DNA of 41,885 nt from Acidobacteriota bacterium (GTDB lineage Bacteria > Acidobacteriota > Terriglobia > Bryobacterales > Bryobacteraceae), in NCBI GenBank assembly GCA_018268835.1, contig JAFDVU010000045.1, positions 1 through 41,885 of the forward strand. The letters run 5' to 3'. The notes under the pieces are model-generated. The model was not told where the DNA came from, searched no databases, and was given only the letters and a program-made list of their open reading frames with translations. Made by a program: the position numbers and the translations under genes. Shown piece by piece: positions 26,491 to 34,238 of this stretch. Each line of letters starts with the position of its first letter. The first letter of the stretch is position 1.

Positions 26491-27815
26491 ACCGGTACTT
26501 GCTGAGGAGCGCCATCGTCGCCGCTCTGGGCGGCCTGCTGTTCGGCTTCGATACAGCGGTCATTTCGGGCACGACCCGCTCCCTCGAAACCATCTTTTCC
26601 CTCACCCCCGTGATGCTCGGCATCACGGTCTCCAGCGCCCTCTGGGGCACCGTCCTGGGCTCCATCGTCTCCGGAGCACCCAGCGACCGCTACGGCCGCA
26701 AAGCGTCCCTTCAGGCCCTCGCCGTCCTCTACGTCCTCACCGCGCTCGGCTGCGCGTTCGCCTGGGATTGGTACAGCTTCCTCTTCTTCCGCTTCCTCGG
26801 CGGACTCGCCATCGGCGGCTCCAGCGTCATCGGCCCCATGTACATCGCCGAAATCGCCCCCGCCGCCAAACGCGGACGTCTCGTCGGCATGTTCCAGTTC
26901 AATATCGTCGCCGGCATCCTTCTCGCCTACCTCTCCAATTACCTGATCGGCCTCGCCTCCTTCGGCCCCGCCGAGTGGCGCTGGAAACTCGGCGTCGCCG
27001 CCGCCCCTGCCGCCCTCTTCTACTTCGCTCTCCACGGCATTCCGCAAAGCCCGCGCTGGCTTGTCCGCCGCGGCGCCAACCAGGAAGCGCGCAAAGTCTT
27101 CGCCCTGATCGGCGAACCGGAGCCCGATAAAGAAGTGCGCGACATCCAGGAATCGCTGCAAAGCGAGCGGCATACCGCGAACGAGCCGCTCTTCCAGGCG
27201 CGCTATAAATTCCCCATCCTGCTGGCGATTTTAATCGGCGTCTTCAACCAGTTCTCCGGCATCAACGCCATCCTCTATTACGCCAACGATATTTTCGAAA
27301 AGGCCGGCTTCAGCAAACAGTCCGGCGACTTGCAGACCGTCGCCATCGGCTTCAGCAACCTGGTCTTCACCATCATCGCCATGAGCGTCATCGACCGTCT
27401 TGGCCGCAAGACCCTCCTGTTGATCGGCGCCGCCGGCACCGCCCTGTGCCTGGCCGGCGTCACCGCCATCTTCACCACCGGCAAAGGCGAAGCCCTCCTG
27501 GTCTGGCTGCTGGTGGGCTTCATCGGCTTTTTCGCGTTTTCCCAGGGCGCCGTCATCTGGGTGTATCTCAGCGAAGTCTTCCCCAACCTCGTCCGCGCCA
27601 AGGGCCAGAGCCTGGGCAGCTTCACCCACTGGATCATGAACGCCATCATCTCGGCGGTCTTCCCGAAGCTCGCCGCCATGTCGCGTCCCGCGCCTTTCGC
27701 CGTCTTCGCCGCCATCACCGTGGTGCAGTTCTTCGTGGTCTGGCTGGTCTTCCCCGAAACCGCGCGCATCACCCTCGAAGACATGCAGAAACGCCTCGGC
27801 ACGCAGAAACGGTAG
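26487..27815 (+). CDS. MFS sugar porter
   Basis: A 442-residue major-facilitator transporter of the sugar porter family (proton or facilitated hexose/pentose uptake), with twelve hydrophobic segments. Family signatures are all present: GGLLFGFDTAVISG in TM1, DRYGRKAS between TM2 and TM3, PMYIAEIAPAAKRGRLV after TM4, PQSPRWLV after TM6, QFSGINAILYYA in TM7, DRLGRKTLL between TM8 and TM9, and VFPETARI after TM12. The exact sugar cannot be assigned; the pattern is XylE/GalP/GlcP-like. It is followed by a dispersed repeat and a secreted protein in the same direction. Confidence 0.94.
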   Translation: MNRYLLRSAIVAALGGLLFGFDTAVISGTTRSLETIFSLTPVMLGITVSSALWGTVLGSIVSGAPSDRYGRKASLQALAVLYVLTALGCAFAWDWYSFLFFRFLGGLAIGGSSVIGPMYIAEIAPAAKRGRLVGMFQFNIVAGILLAYLSNYLIGLASFGPAEWRWKLGVAAAPAALFYFALHGIPQSPRWLVRRGANQEARKVFALIGEPEPDKEVRDIQESLQSERHTANEPLFQARYKFPILLAILIGVFNQFSGINAILYYANDIFEKAGFSKQSGDLQTVAIGFSNLVFTIIAMSVIDRLGRKTLLLIGAAGTALCLAGVTAIFTTGKGEALLVWLLVGFIGFFAFSQGAVIWVYLSEVFPNLVRAKGQSLGSFTHWIMNAIISAVFPKLAAMSRPAPFAVFAAITVVQFFVVWLVFPETARITLEDMQKRLGTQKR

Positions 27816-27860
27816 CCGGTTGCCGCGGGCCTGCCGGCCGGCCCTTGGATCCAAGCGGAA
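27812..27860 (+). repeat. Dispersed intergenic repeat copy
   Basis: The segment from the porter stop codon reads GGTAGCCGGTTGCCGCGGGC, CTGCCGGCCGGCC, CTTGGATCCAAGCGGAATT. Its centre and right half line up with the element at 17934-17980 (GGCCTCCCGGCCTGCC, TTTGGATCGAACCGGAAT). The GGCC-rich part can fold back on itself. It begins in a stop codon, as the copy near 22709 nearly does, so it would lie in the 3' untranslated part of the porter message. Confidence 0.35.
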
Positions 27861-27898
27861 TTGCCGCCCGGCCGATGGCCCACTACACTGGGAATCGC

Positions 27899-29587
27899 AT
27901 GGTCGTTCTCCTGGCCGCGCTGCTCGCCGCCTCGCCGGCAGCCGCGGCCGAGCAACCCGGCGCGGTCTCGCTGGTCGATGCGGTCGCGCTCGACTCCGCC
28001 GGACGTCCTGTCTCCGGCCTCACGCCCGCCGATTTCGAAATCACCGCCGCCGGACAGCCCGTCCCCGTCATCCGCCTGTCTTACTTCGATACCCTCCGTC
28101 ACACCGCCGCCACCGCCACCGAGTTGCCCGCGCTCGAACTCACCCCGGACCAGATCCATCGCACCACTGTCTTTGTTGTGGACGATCTCTGCCTCCCCGC
28201 CGCGGAACTCGCCCGCATCCGCGAAGAGTTGGACGGCTTTGTCGCCGGCAGCCTCGCGAGCGGCGACGTGGCCGCCGTCCTGCGCACCAGCGGCGGCACG
28301 GCACGCTCGCGCCAACTCACCGCGGACCGCCTCCGCCTCGCCGGCTCCATCGCGGAGATCCAATACCTCGGCGGCGGCATCTCGCGTCAAACCTGCGCCG
28401 TCGCAGCGTGGACCGCCGTCGGCTACGCGCTCGGCGGACTCGCTCCGTTCCACGGCCGCAAATCCGTCGTGCTGCTCTCCGGCGATCTGCCGCAACCCTC
28501 CGTCAACGCCGCCGCCGAAATCGCCCGCCGCGCCGCCACCGCCATGGCCGCCCTCTACCAGGAGTCGCCCTCCCGTCCCTCTTTCGCCGAATCCACCGGC
28601 GGCGCCGCCGGTGCCGCACCCGGACGCGTCGCCGCCGAAACCGCCGCTTATTACGTCCTCGCCTTCCCCGGCAAACCCGCCGCCATCGAGGTGCGCGTCC
28701 GCCGTCCCGGCATCACCCTGCGGACCCGGGCCCTTCCCGCCGGACTGGCCCCCGTCAACCTGCTGCACACGCCCGACGCTCCCGAAGCCGCCCTCCTCGC
28801 CGCCGCGGACTCGCCCTTCGAAGGCAACGCCATCGGGCTGGCCGTCACCACCCTCTTCAACAACACCGCCGCCGATGGCTCCTACGTCGAAGTGCTCTGC
28901 CACGTCGATGTCCGCGACCTTTCCTACCTGCGCGACGAACAGGGCCGCTACCGCCTCGAGTTCGTCGCCGGCGCCGCCGCGGCCACGATCCTGTCCGGCA
29001 GCGTCACTCGCCTTTCTTCGATGCGCGACCAGGCCCTCACCCTCACCGCCGCGGAATACCAGCGCGCGCTCCGGGAAGGCGTCGTCGTCAACCTGCGGCT
29101 TGCCTGGGGCAGCGGCTCCCGCGACGTCCGCGCGGCCGTCGCCGATGTCCGCTCCGGCCGCACCGGCGGCGCCGCCGCGTTCGTCGAGACGCGCGACTTC
29201 CTCTCCGGCACCCTGTTCCTCTCCGGCATCGCTCTCCAGGGTTCCGCCGGCGTCAGCGAAAGCCCCGCTGTCCGCGCCTTCCGCCCCGGCGCCTCGGTCA
29301 CTTTCGTCTACAACATCTACAACGCCGCCGCCGATAAAGAAGGACGCTCCCGCGTGACCGTGCGCGCGCAGTTGTTCGCCGGCGGACGCACCGTCTTCAC
29401 CGGACAACCCCTTACCATCACCTTCGAGCCCCCCGCCGGCACGCGCCGGCGCCAGGTGAACGGCCGCATCAACCTCGACTCCACCATCGGCGCCGGCCGC
29501 TACATCCTGCACCTCTCCGTCAAGGACGAACTCTCTCCCGTGGCCGCCGCCGCGACCCAGTTTACCGACTTCACGGTGGAGCCATAG
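27899..29587 (+). CDS. VWFA-related secreted protein (Acidobacterial type)
   Basis: I start at ATG 27899 because it gives a clean signal peptide, MVVLLAALLAASPAAAA, and 562 residues; ATG 27875 is possible. The N-terminal half follows the VWFA-related family common in Acidobacteria: VDAVALDSAGRPVSGLTPADF, HRTTVFVVDDLCLPAAELAR, FHGRKSVVLLSGDL, and AYYVLAF near the end of that domain. The metal-site DxSxS is absent (VVDDLCL), so metal-dependent adhesion is unlikely. The C-terminal half is beta-rich, ending in YILHLSVKDELSPVAAAATQ. Location: periplasm or outside. Function unknown; it follows the sugar porter in the same direction with an 83-base gap. Confidence 0.8.
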   Translation: MVVLLAALLAASPAAAAEQPGAVSLVDAVALDSAGRPVSGLTPADFEITAAGQPVPVIRLSYFDTLRHTAATATELPALELTPDQIHRTTVFVVDDLCLPAAELARIREELDGFVAGSLASGDVAAVLRTSGGTARSRQLTADRLRLAGSIAEIQYLGGGISRQTCAVAAWTAVGYALGGLAPFHGRKSVVLLSGDLPQPSVNAAAEIARRAATAMAALYQESPSRPSFAESTGGAAGAAPGRVAAETAAYYVLAFPGKPAAIEVRVRRPGITLRTRALPAGLAPVNLLHTPDAPEAALLAAADSPFEGNAIGLAVTTLFNNTAADGSYVEVLCHVDVRDLSYLRDEQGRYRLEFVAGAAAATILSGSVTRLSSMRDQALTLTAAEYQRALREGVVVNLRLAWGSGSRDVRAAVADVRSGRTGGAAAFVETRDFLSGTLFLSGIALQGSAGVSESPAVRAFRPGASVTFVYNIYNAAADKEGRSRVTVRAQLFAGGRTVFTGQPLTITFEPPAGTRRRQVNGRINLDSTIGAGRYILHLSVKDELSPVAAAATQFTDFTVEP

Positions 29588-29619
29588 CCGGCCGCAACCC
29601 TGTTACCATAAGCGCTGGC

Positions 29620-30621
29620 ATGAAGAAGGACGAACTCGTACTGATTACCGGCGCCGGTGGCTTTATCGGCGGTTCGATGGTCGCCGATTTCCGGCGTCAG
29701 GGTTATACACGCATCCGCGCGGTCGATATCAAGCCCTTCGCGGAATGGTATCAGCGCTTCCCCGATGTCGAGAATCTGCAACTCGACCTCAACGTCAAGG
29801 AAAACTGCGAACGCAGCGCCGAGGGCGCCGCCGATGTCTACAACTTCGCGGCCAATATGGGCGGCATGGGCTTCATCGAAAACAACAAGGCCCTGTGCAT
29901 GCTCTCCGTCCTGATCAATACCCACATGCTGCAGGCCGCCCAGCAGGCCGGCGTCAAGCGCTACTTCTACTCTTCCTCCGCCTGCGTCTACAACGCCGAT
30001 AAGCAGCGCGACGTGAACAACCCGGGGCTGAAGGAAGAGGACGCCTACCCTGCCATGCCCGAAGACGGCTACGGTTGGGAGAAACTCTTCAGCGAGCGCA
30101 TGTGCCGCCACTTCCGCGAGGACTTCGGCCTCTACACCCGCATGGCCCGCTTCCACAACGTTTACGGCCCCAACGGCACCTGGGACGGCGGCCGCGAAAA
30201 GGCTCCTGCCGCCATCTGCCGCAAGGTCATCGAAGCCAAGGTCTCCGGCAAGCACGAAATCAGCATCTGGGGTTCCGGCACCCAGACCCGCAGCTTCATG
30301 TACATCGACGATTGCCTCAAGGGCGTGCAGATGATCCTCAACAGCGACATCGTCGATGCCATCAACCTCGGTTCCTCCGAGATGGTCTCAGTGAATCAAC
30401 TCGTGGACATCGTCGAAGACATCGCCGGCATCAAGCTCAAACGCAGCTACGACCTCAGCGCGCCCAAGGGCGTCAACGGCCGCAATAGCGACAACACGCT
30501 GATCCAGCAACTCCTCGACTGGGAGCCCAACATCACGCTGCGCGACGGCCTCGAGAAGACGTACGCCTGGATCTACGACCAGTACATGGCGCGCCTGAAC
30601 CACAAGGCGTACGTCATCTAG
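29620..30621 (+). CDS. NAD-dependent epimerase, GDP-mannose 3,5-epimerase-like
   Basis: A 333-residue extended short-chain dehydrogenase acting on nucleotide sugars. The NAD motif is LITGAGGFIGGSMVADF, the catalytic Ser region is FYSSSACVYN, and the Tyr/Lys pair is in DGYGWEKLFSER. Residues NMGGMGFIENNKA and RFHNVYGPNGTWDGGREKAP closely follow the GDP-mannose 3,5-epimerase pattern (GDP-L-galactose/GDP-L-gulose formation). It has the family length and no membrane segment. The product would feed a surface glycan; other glycan genes of the window (GT2, FkbH operon) are several kilobases away. A different GDP- or dTDP-sugar substrate cannot be excluded. Confidence 0.88.
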   Translation: MKKDELVLITGAGGFIGGSMVADFRRQGYTRIRAVDIKPFAEWYQRFPDVENLQLDLNVKENCERSAEGAADVYNFAANMGGMGFIENNKALCMLSVLINTHMLQAAQQAGVKRYFYSSSACVYNADKQRDVNNPGLKEEDAYPAMPEDGYGWEKLFSERMCRHFREDFGLYTRMARFHNVYGPNGTWDGGREKAPAAICRKVIEAKVSGKHEISIWGSGTQTRSFMYIDDCLKGVQMILNSDIVDAINLGSSEMVSVNQLVDIVEDIAGIKLKRSYDLSAPKGVNGRNSDNTLIQQLLDWEPNITLRDGLEKTYAWIYDQYMARLNHKAYVI

Positions 30622-30663
30622 CAACTCGCGGGCTGCCAGTCCGCCGGCGCGGGCGGCGCGCGC

Positions 30664-31023
30664 CTACTTCTTCGCGGCCGCTTTCACGTGGCACTTGGTG
30701 GTGCAGTTGCCCTTGCTTTCGAAAGCCGTGCCTCCGGCCCGATGGCAGCTTCCGCAGGAGGTTTTCGCCGCCTCCGCGGTCTTGTGCATGTTGGCCTTCC
30801 AGTTGAGCGGAGCCTTCGCATCCTGCGGCCATAACGCGGGGTGACACACTTTGCAGTCGTTCTTCTCGCGCTTGGCGTGAAGAGCGTGGTCGAACGTGAC
30901 GTTGCCCGTCTTGGCCGCAAACACCAACTTCGCCGGAGGTGTGGGGGCCTTCTTTTCCTGTGCCAGCATGCCGGTCAGGCAAATCAGCCAGAGCATGGCG
31001 GGCCAGGCAATCCATTTCCGCAT
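30664..31023 (-). CDS. Triheme c-type cytochrome (cytochrome c3/c7 family)
   Basis: A 119-residue periplasmic electron carrier with signal peptide MRKWIAWPAMLWLICLTGML. It has two standard haem sites, C57-KV-C60-H61 and C90-GS-C93-H94, and a third with an extra residue, C107-TTK-C111-H112 (CX3CH). Free histidines H46, H49 (FDHALH) and H80 would supply the sixth ligands, which gives three bis-His haems as in c7-type proteins. It converges on the epimerase gene with 42 bases between them. An inverted repeat lies 10-37 bases upstream of its start. Confidence 0.9.
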   Translation of the reverse strand: MRKWIAWPAMLWLICLTGMLAQEKKAPTPPAKLVFAAKTGNVTFDHALHAKREKNDCKVCHPALWPQDAKAPLNWKANMHKTAEAAKTSCGSCHRAGGTAFESKGNCTTKCHVKAAAKK

Positions 31024-31032
31024 GTGCCGATT

Positions 31033-31060
31033 GTATATCAGATCGATTTGTCCGATATAC
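31033..31060. promoter_or_regulatory. Inverted repeat upstream of cytochrome gene
   Basis: GTATATC (31033-31039) and GATATAC (31054-31060) are perfect 7-bp inverted arms around a 14-base spacer. The element fills most of the 41 bases between the anti-sigma stop and the cytochrome start. It may be an operator for a dimeric regulator, or an RNA hairpin at the 3' end of the upstream operon. No regulator-specific consensus is recognised. Confidence 0.4.
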
Positions 31061-31064
31061 GGGG

Positions 31065-31574
31065 TCAGTCGCGGCCCATCGCCAGGTATGCCGCGGCCGG
31101 AATCACGCACAGCACGGCGGCCGCCGCCACAGCCAGCGCGACATGCTCGCCCGCCAGTTTCGCCGCCGGAGCCAGCCACGCGCCGAGGTCGAGGCCGGAC
31201 GCGGCAGTCGCGACCCGGTCGAGCGCTCCTCCCAACCACGCCGCCGAGGCGCGCAGGGAAACCGTCAGCACCGCCACCGCGCACACCAGCGCCAGGACCT
31301 GCGCCGCCGCCATGGGCCGGTTCGCCGCCTCGGCCGCTTCCAGCCTGGCGCGAAGCTGGGCCTGCCGCCAGACCCGTCCCGAGTCCGCCGGCGCCGCCGC
31401 CGCGTAGCTCTCCTGCCGCGCATCCTCCATCGCGCCCGCAATCGCCGCCGCATCGCCGCAGATCGCGCACTCCCGCGCGTGCTCCCGCAGTTGGGGTTCG
31501 GCGCCATCCGGCCAGCGTCCCTGCAGCGTCAGCGCGAGTACCTCGGATTCGAATTCGCACTCGTACGCGCTCAT
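31065..31574 (-). CDS. Anti-sigma factor (zinc-finger type)
   Basis: A 169-residue single- or double-pass membrane protein. The N-terminal domain LREHARECAICGD has the H-x3-C-x2-C pattern of zinc-binding anti-sigma domains. Two hydrophobic segments follow (AQVLALVCAVAVLTVSL and VALAVAAAAVLCVIPAAAYL). The start overlaps the stop of the ECF sigma gene by ATGA, the standard arrangement for a sigma factor and its inhibitor. The periplasmic part is short and shows no known sensor domain. Confidence 0.8.
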   Translation of the reverse strand: MSAYECEFESEVLALTLQGRWPDGAEPQLREHARECAICGDAAAIAGAMEDARQESYAAAAPADSGRVWRQAQLRARLEAAEAANRPMAAAQVLALVCAVAVLTVSLRASAAWLGGALDRVATAASGLDLGAWLAPAAKLAGEHVALAVAAAAVLCVIPAAAYLAMGRD

Positions 31575-32143
31575 GATTCGCTCCCGCCTCCCGTTCCCCG
31601 CAGCAGCCCCGCCAGACGCCGCCGCGCGCGAAACAGCATCGGCTTCAGACTCGCCGGGCTGAGCCCCAGCACCGAAGCGATCTCGCGGTGCGAAGCGCCC
31701 TCCGCGTACGCCAGCCACAACATCGCCCGCTCGCGCGGTTCCAGGTGCCGCATGGCGCTGCTCAGGTCCGCGGCGCGCTCCGTGGCGACGGAAGGATCGC
31801 CGCCGGATGCGCGCTCGATCTCGTCGCCTACCGCCGCCGAACCCGACCGCACCGCGCTCCTCCGCCGCGCGTCCCGCGCCAGGTTCGTCGCAATCCGGTA
31901 CAGCGAATTGCGGCGATGCTGTTCGCTCTCGTGCGCCGTGTTGGCGCGCAGGAACCGGTAGTAGGTCTCCTGGAGCAGGTCGTCGGCCAGTTGGCGGTCG
32001 CCTGTCACCCGCGCCAGGTACGCCCACACGCCGCGCGCGGTCCGTTCGTAAAACGCCCGGAATGTCTCCTCGTCGATCACGAAATCGGCGCACGCGTCCT
32101 TGGCGATTTCCTTGCCCAGCAGGAATGGAATGTCACGCGACAT
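31571..32143 (-). CDS. ECF-type RNA polymerase sigma factor
   Basis: A 190-residue sigma-70 family member. Region 2 has AYLARVTGDRQLADDLLQET and YYRFLRANTA (core binding and -10 recognition). Region 4 has RHLEPRERAMLWLAYAEGAS and HREIASVLGLSPASLKPMLF (helix-turn-helix for -35 recognition). It is encoded directly before its probable anti-sigma factor (ATGA overlap) and 15 bases after a membrane protein gene, so a three-gene unit is likely. The signal that frees it is unknown. Confidence 0.93.
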   Translation of the reverse strand: MSRDIPFLLGKEIAKDACADFVIDEETFRAFYERTARGVWAYLARVTGDRQLADDLLQETYYRFLRANTAHESEQHRRNSLYRIATNLARDARRRSAVRSGSAAVGDEIERASGGDPSVATERAADLSSAMRHLEPRERAMLWLAYAEGASHREIASVLGLSPASLKPMLFRARRRLAGLLRGTGGGSES

Positions 32144-32158
32144 AGCTGGTGTGTGCCG

Positions 32159-33040
32159 TCACCTTAGTATCCCGTGTCCTTCGCCGCCCGGGATTTCCGC
32201 GCGCGGGCCCGGAGGCGTTTCGATCAGGCCCAGCCGCTGCGAGATCAGGAACGAGAGGGCCGCCGAGAACAGGAAGCCCAGGCCCAGCGCGATCGCCAGG
32301 ATGCCCAGCGCCTGCAGCGGCTGCGCCGCATCGTTCCCCGCGCGCCCGCTGATCACGTGCAGTCCCACGCCTCCCGCCACCAGCACCACGCCTCCCTGCA
32401 CGGACCACAGGATGCGCGCCAGCGGCGCCCCCACGCTCCGCGGACCCGCGTCCAGCTTGATGGGCGACGATTCCAGAAACTTCGACCCGGCCGGAGACTG
32501 TATGTAAGCCAGCAGGTCTTCGTTCGCCGTGAAGCGGTCCAGCAGCTTCGTGTGCACATCCGTCTGCACCTTCGCCAGCCGGCTCCATCGCCGGTAGTCG
32601 ATGAACGTGCGGATCAGCCACACCAAAAGCCCGATCGCCATCCCGAAGCCGGCGAATACCGCCATCCCCTGGATCACGTCCCGCCACAGTTCCGTGACCT
32701 GCGACGCGTGATCCTGCGGCGGCCGGTACCCCGGACCGTCGCCGATGTAGAACGCGGGGTTCCGCGCAATCTCCGGATGCGCCCCGAGGAACGCGCCCAG
32801 CGCCGGGAATGCCGCCAGGTACTGCGCATTTCCCAGCAGGCTCGAATCGCTGGCCAGGGCGTTCTTCAGCGACGGAGGATAGCGCTCCAGCAGGCTCGTC
32901 AGGTCCGCGCGGGTCCGCTGCGCGTCGGGCTGCTCCACGGGCGCGACAGGCGGCGCCGTGCCTGCCCGCGGCGCCTGCGCCCACATTCCCGCCGCCACCA
33001 AACCCGGGATCAGGATCCGTGCAATTCGTGTCCGCGTCAT
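32159..33040 (-). CDS. Membrane protein of unknown function
   Basis: I choose ATG 33040 because GGAG lies eight bases upstream and it gives a signal-like N-terminus (MTRTRIARILIPGLVAAGMW). The 293-residue product has a periplasmic region (about 25-115) and a membrane segment VFAGFGMAIGLLVWLIRTFI. A soluble stretch with FTANEDLLAYIQSPAGSKFL follows. Two more membrane segments come near the end (VVLVAGGVGLHVI, ILAIALGLGFLFSAALSFLI). I do not recognise the family. As the first gene ahead of an ECF sigma and anti-sigma pair it may sense or transmit the signal, which is inference from position. Confidence 0.7.
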   Translation of the reverse strand: MTRTRIARILIPGLVAAGMWAQAPRAGTAPPVAPVEQPDAQRTRADLTSLLERYPPSLKNALASDSSLLGNAQYLAAFPALGAFLGAHPEIARNPAFYIGDGPGYRPPQDHASQVTELWRDVIQGMAVFAGFGMAIGLLVWLIRTFIDYRRWSRLAKVQTDVHTKLLDRFTANEDLLAYIQSPAGSKFLESSPIKLDAGPRSVGAPLARILWSVQGGVVLVAGGVGLHVISGRAGNDAAQPLQALGILAIALGLGFLFSAALSFLISQRLGLIETPPGPRAEIPGGEGHGILR

Positions 33041-33104
33041 CGTGAAGCTCCTCTGCCCGGTATATACGCGCCCGGCGGGCAAGGGTTAACAGGCGTGGGG
33101 CCGT

Positions 33105-34199
33105 TCAGCGGAACAACAGCGGCGCGAACGCGTTCAGGTGCTTCCGCCACACCTGCCACTCGTGCAGCCCCGGCCCCTCCCACCACACGTTCCGGATCCC
33201 CGCCCGGTCCAGCGCCTCGTGCAGCGCGCGCGCGCCTTCGATCAACCGGTCCTGTGTGCCGCACCCGATCCACAGCAGCTTCATCCGCCGGTTGAACGCC
33301 GCCGGATCCGCGAAGGCGCCGCGGTATACCGTCTGCAAATCGCGCGCCCCCAATCCCGCTCCGCTGAAACTGCCCACCCATGCAAACAGCGCGGGATTGC
33401 CCAGCCCGATGTTCATCGCCTGCCCGCCGCCCATCGAAAGCCCCGCGATGGCGCGGTGCGCGCGGTCCGCTTCCGTGCGATACGCCCGGTCGATCTCCGG
33501 AATCAGATCCTTCACCACCACGTCTTCGAACGTTCCGCCGGTAGCGTAGCCGTTCTCCATCACCACGATCATCGGCACCGCCTTCTTCGCCGCGATCAGG
33601 TTGTCCAGGATGAAATTCGCGTGTCCCTGGCTGGTCCAGCCCCGCTCGCTTTCGCCCGCGCCGTGCTGCAGGTAGAGCACCGGATACCGCGTCCGCCCCG
33701 CCGCGTCGTACCCCGGCGGCGTGTAGACGAACGCGCGGCGCGCCTGCCCGGTTACGCTCGACCGGTACCAGTGGACCCGCACCTCCCCGTGCGGCACGTC
33801 GTGAAAATCGTAGAAATCCAGCGCCGGATCGGGCACCTCCAGCCCGCCCGATTGCTTGCCCCAGCCGAAGAACGTCTCGCTGCCCGGATCGTTCACCGCC
33901 ACGCCGTCCACCAGAAACCAGTAGTAGTGGAAACCCGGCGCCACCCCTCCGATCGTGACGCTCCACGTGCCGTCCTCGCCGCGCTGCATCTCGAACGGAC
34001 CCTTGCCCATGCCGTTGACCCCGCCGCCCGGCATGACCTCCACCTTGCGCGCCTCCGGCGCCTTTAACTGAAACGCCACCCGGTGATCCGGCAGGATCCG
34101 CGGATACGCCGCGCCGCGCACATTGGACGGCGCCGGCGCGCCCTCCGGCTGCTGGGCCCATACCGCGAACGCCGCGGCAACCAATAGCAAACATTTCAT
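33105..34199 (-). CDS. Secreted esterase, CE1/feruloyl esterase-like
   Basis: A 364-residue exported enzyme: signal peptide MKCLLLVAAAFAVWA, an N-terminal immunoglobulin-like domain (about 45-125: RVAFQLKAPEARKVEV, WSVTIGGVAPGFHYYWFLVD), and an esterase-D/CE1 alpha/beta hydrolase. The oxyanion region is YPVLYLQHGAGE, the nucleophile Ser is in AGLSMGGGQAM, and an acid and a His are near the end (IGCGTQDRL, GLHEWQVWRKHL). Such enzymes remove feruloyl or acetyl esters from plant cell-wall polysaccharides. ATG 34211 is an alternative start. It diverges from a Gfo/Idh gene with only 39 bases between them. Confidence 0.88.
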   Translation of the reverse strand: MKCLLLVAAAFAVWAQQPEGAPAPSNVRGAAYPRILPDHRVAFQLKAPEARKVEVMPGGGVNGMGKGPFEMQRGEDGTWSVTIGGVAPGFHYYWFLVDGVAVNDPGSETFFGWGKQSGGLEVPDPALDFYDFHDVPHGEVRVHWYRSSVTGQARRAFVYTPPGYDAAGRTRYPVLYLQHGAGESERGWTSQGHANFILDNLIAAKKAVPMIVVMENGYATGGTFEDVVVKDLIPEIDRAYRTEADRAHRAIAGLSMGGGQAMNIGLGNPALFAWVGSFSGAGLGARDLQTVYRGAFADPAAFNRRMKLLWIGCGTQDRLIEGARALHEALDRAGIRNVWWEGPGLHEWQVWRKHLNAFAPLLFR

Positions 34200-34238
34200 G
34201 GCTCCGATCATGACACAATATCCGGAGGAACCACACTC

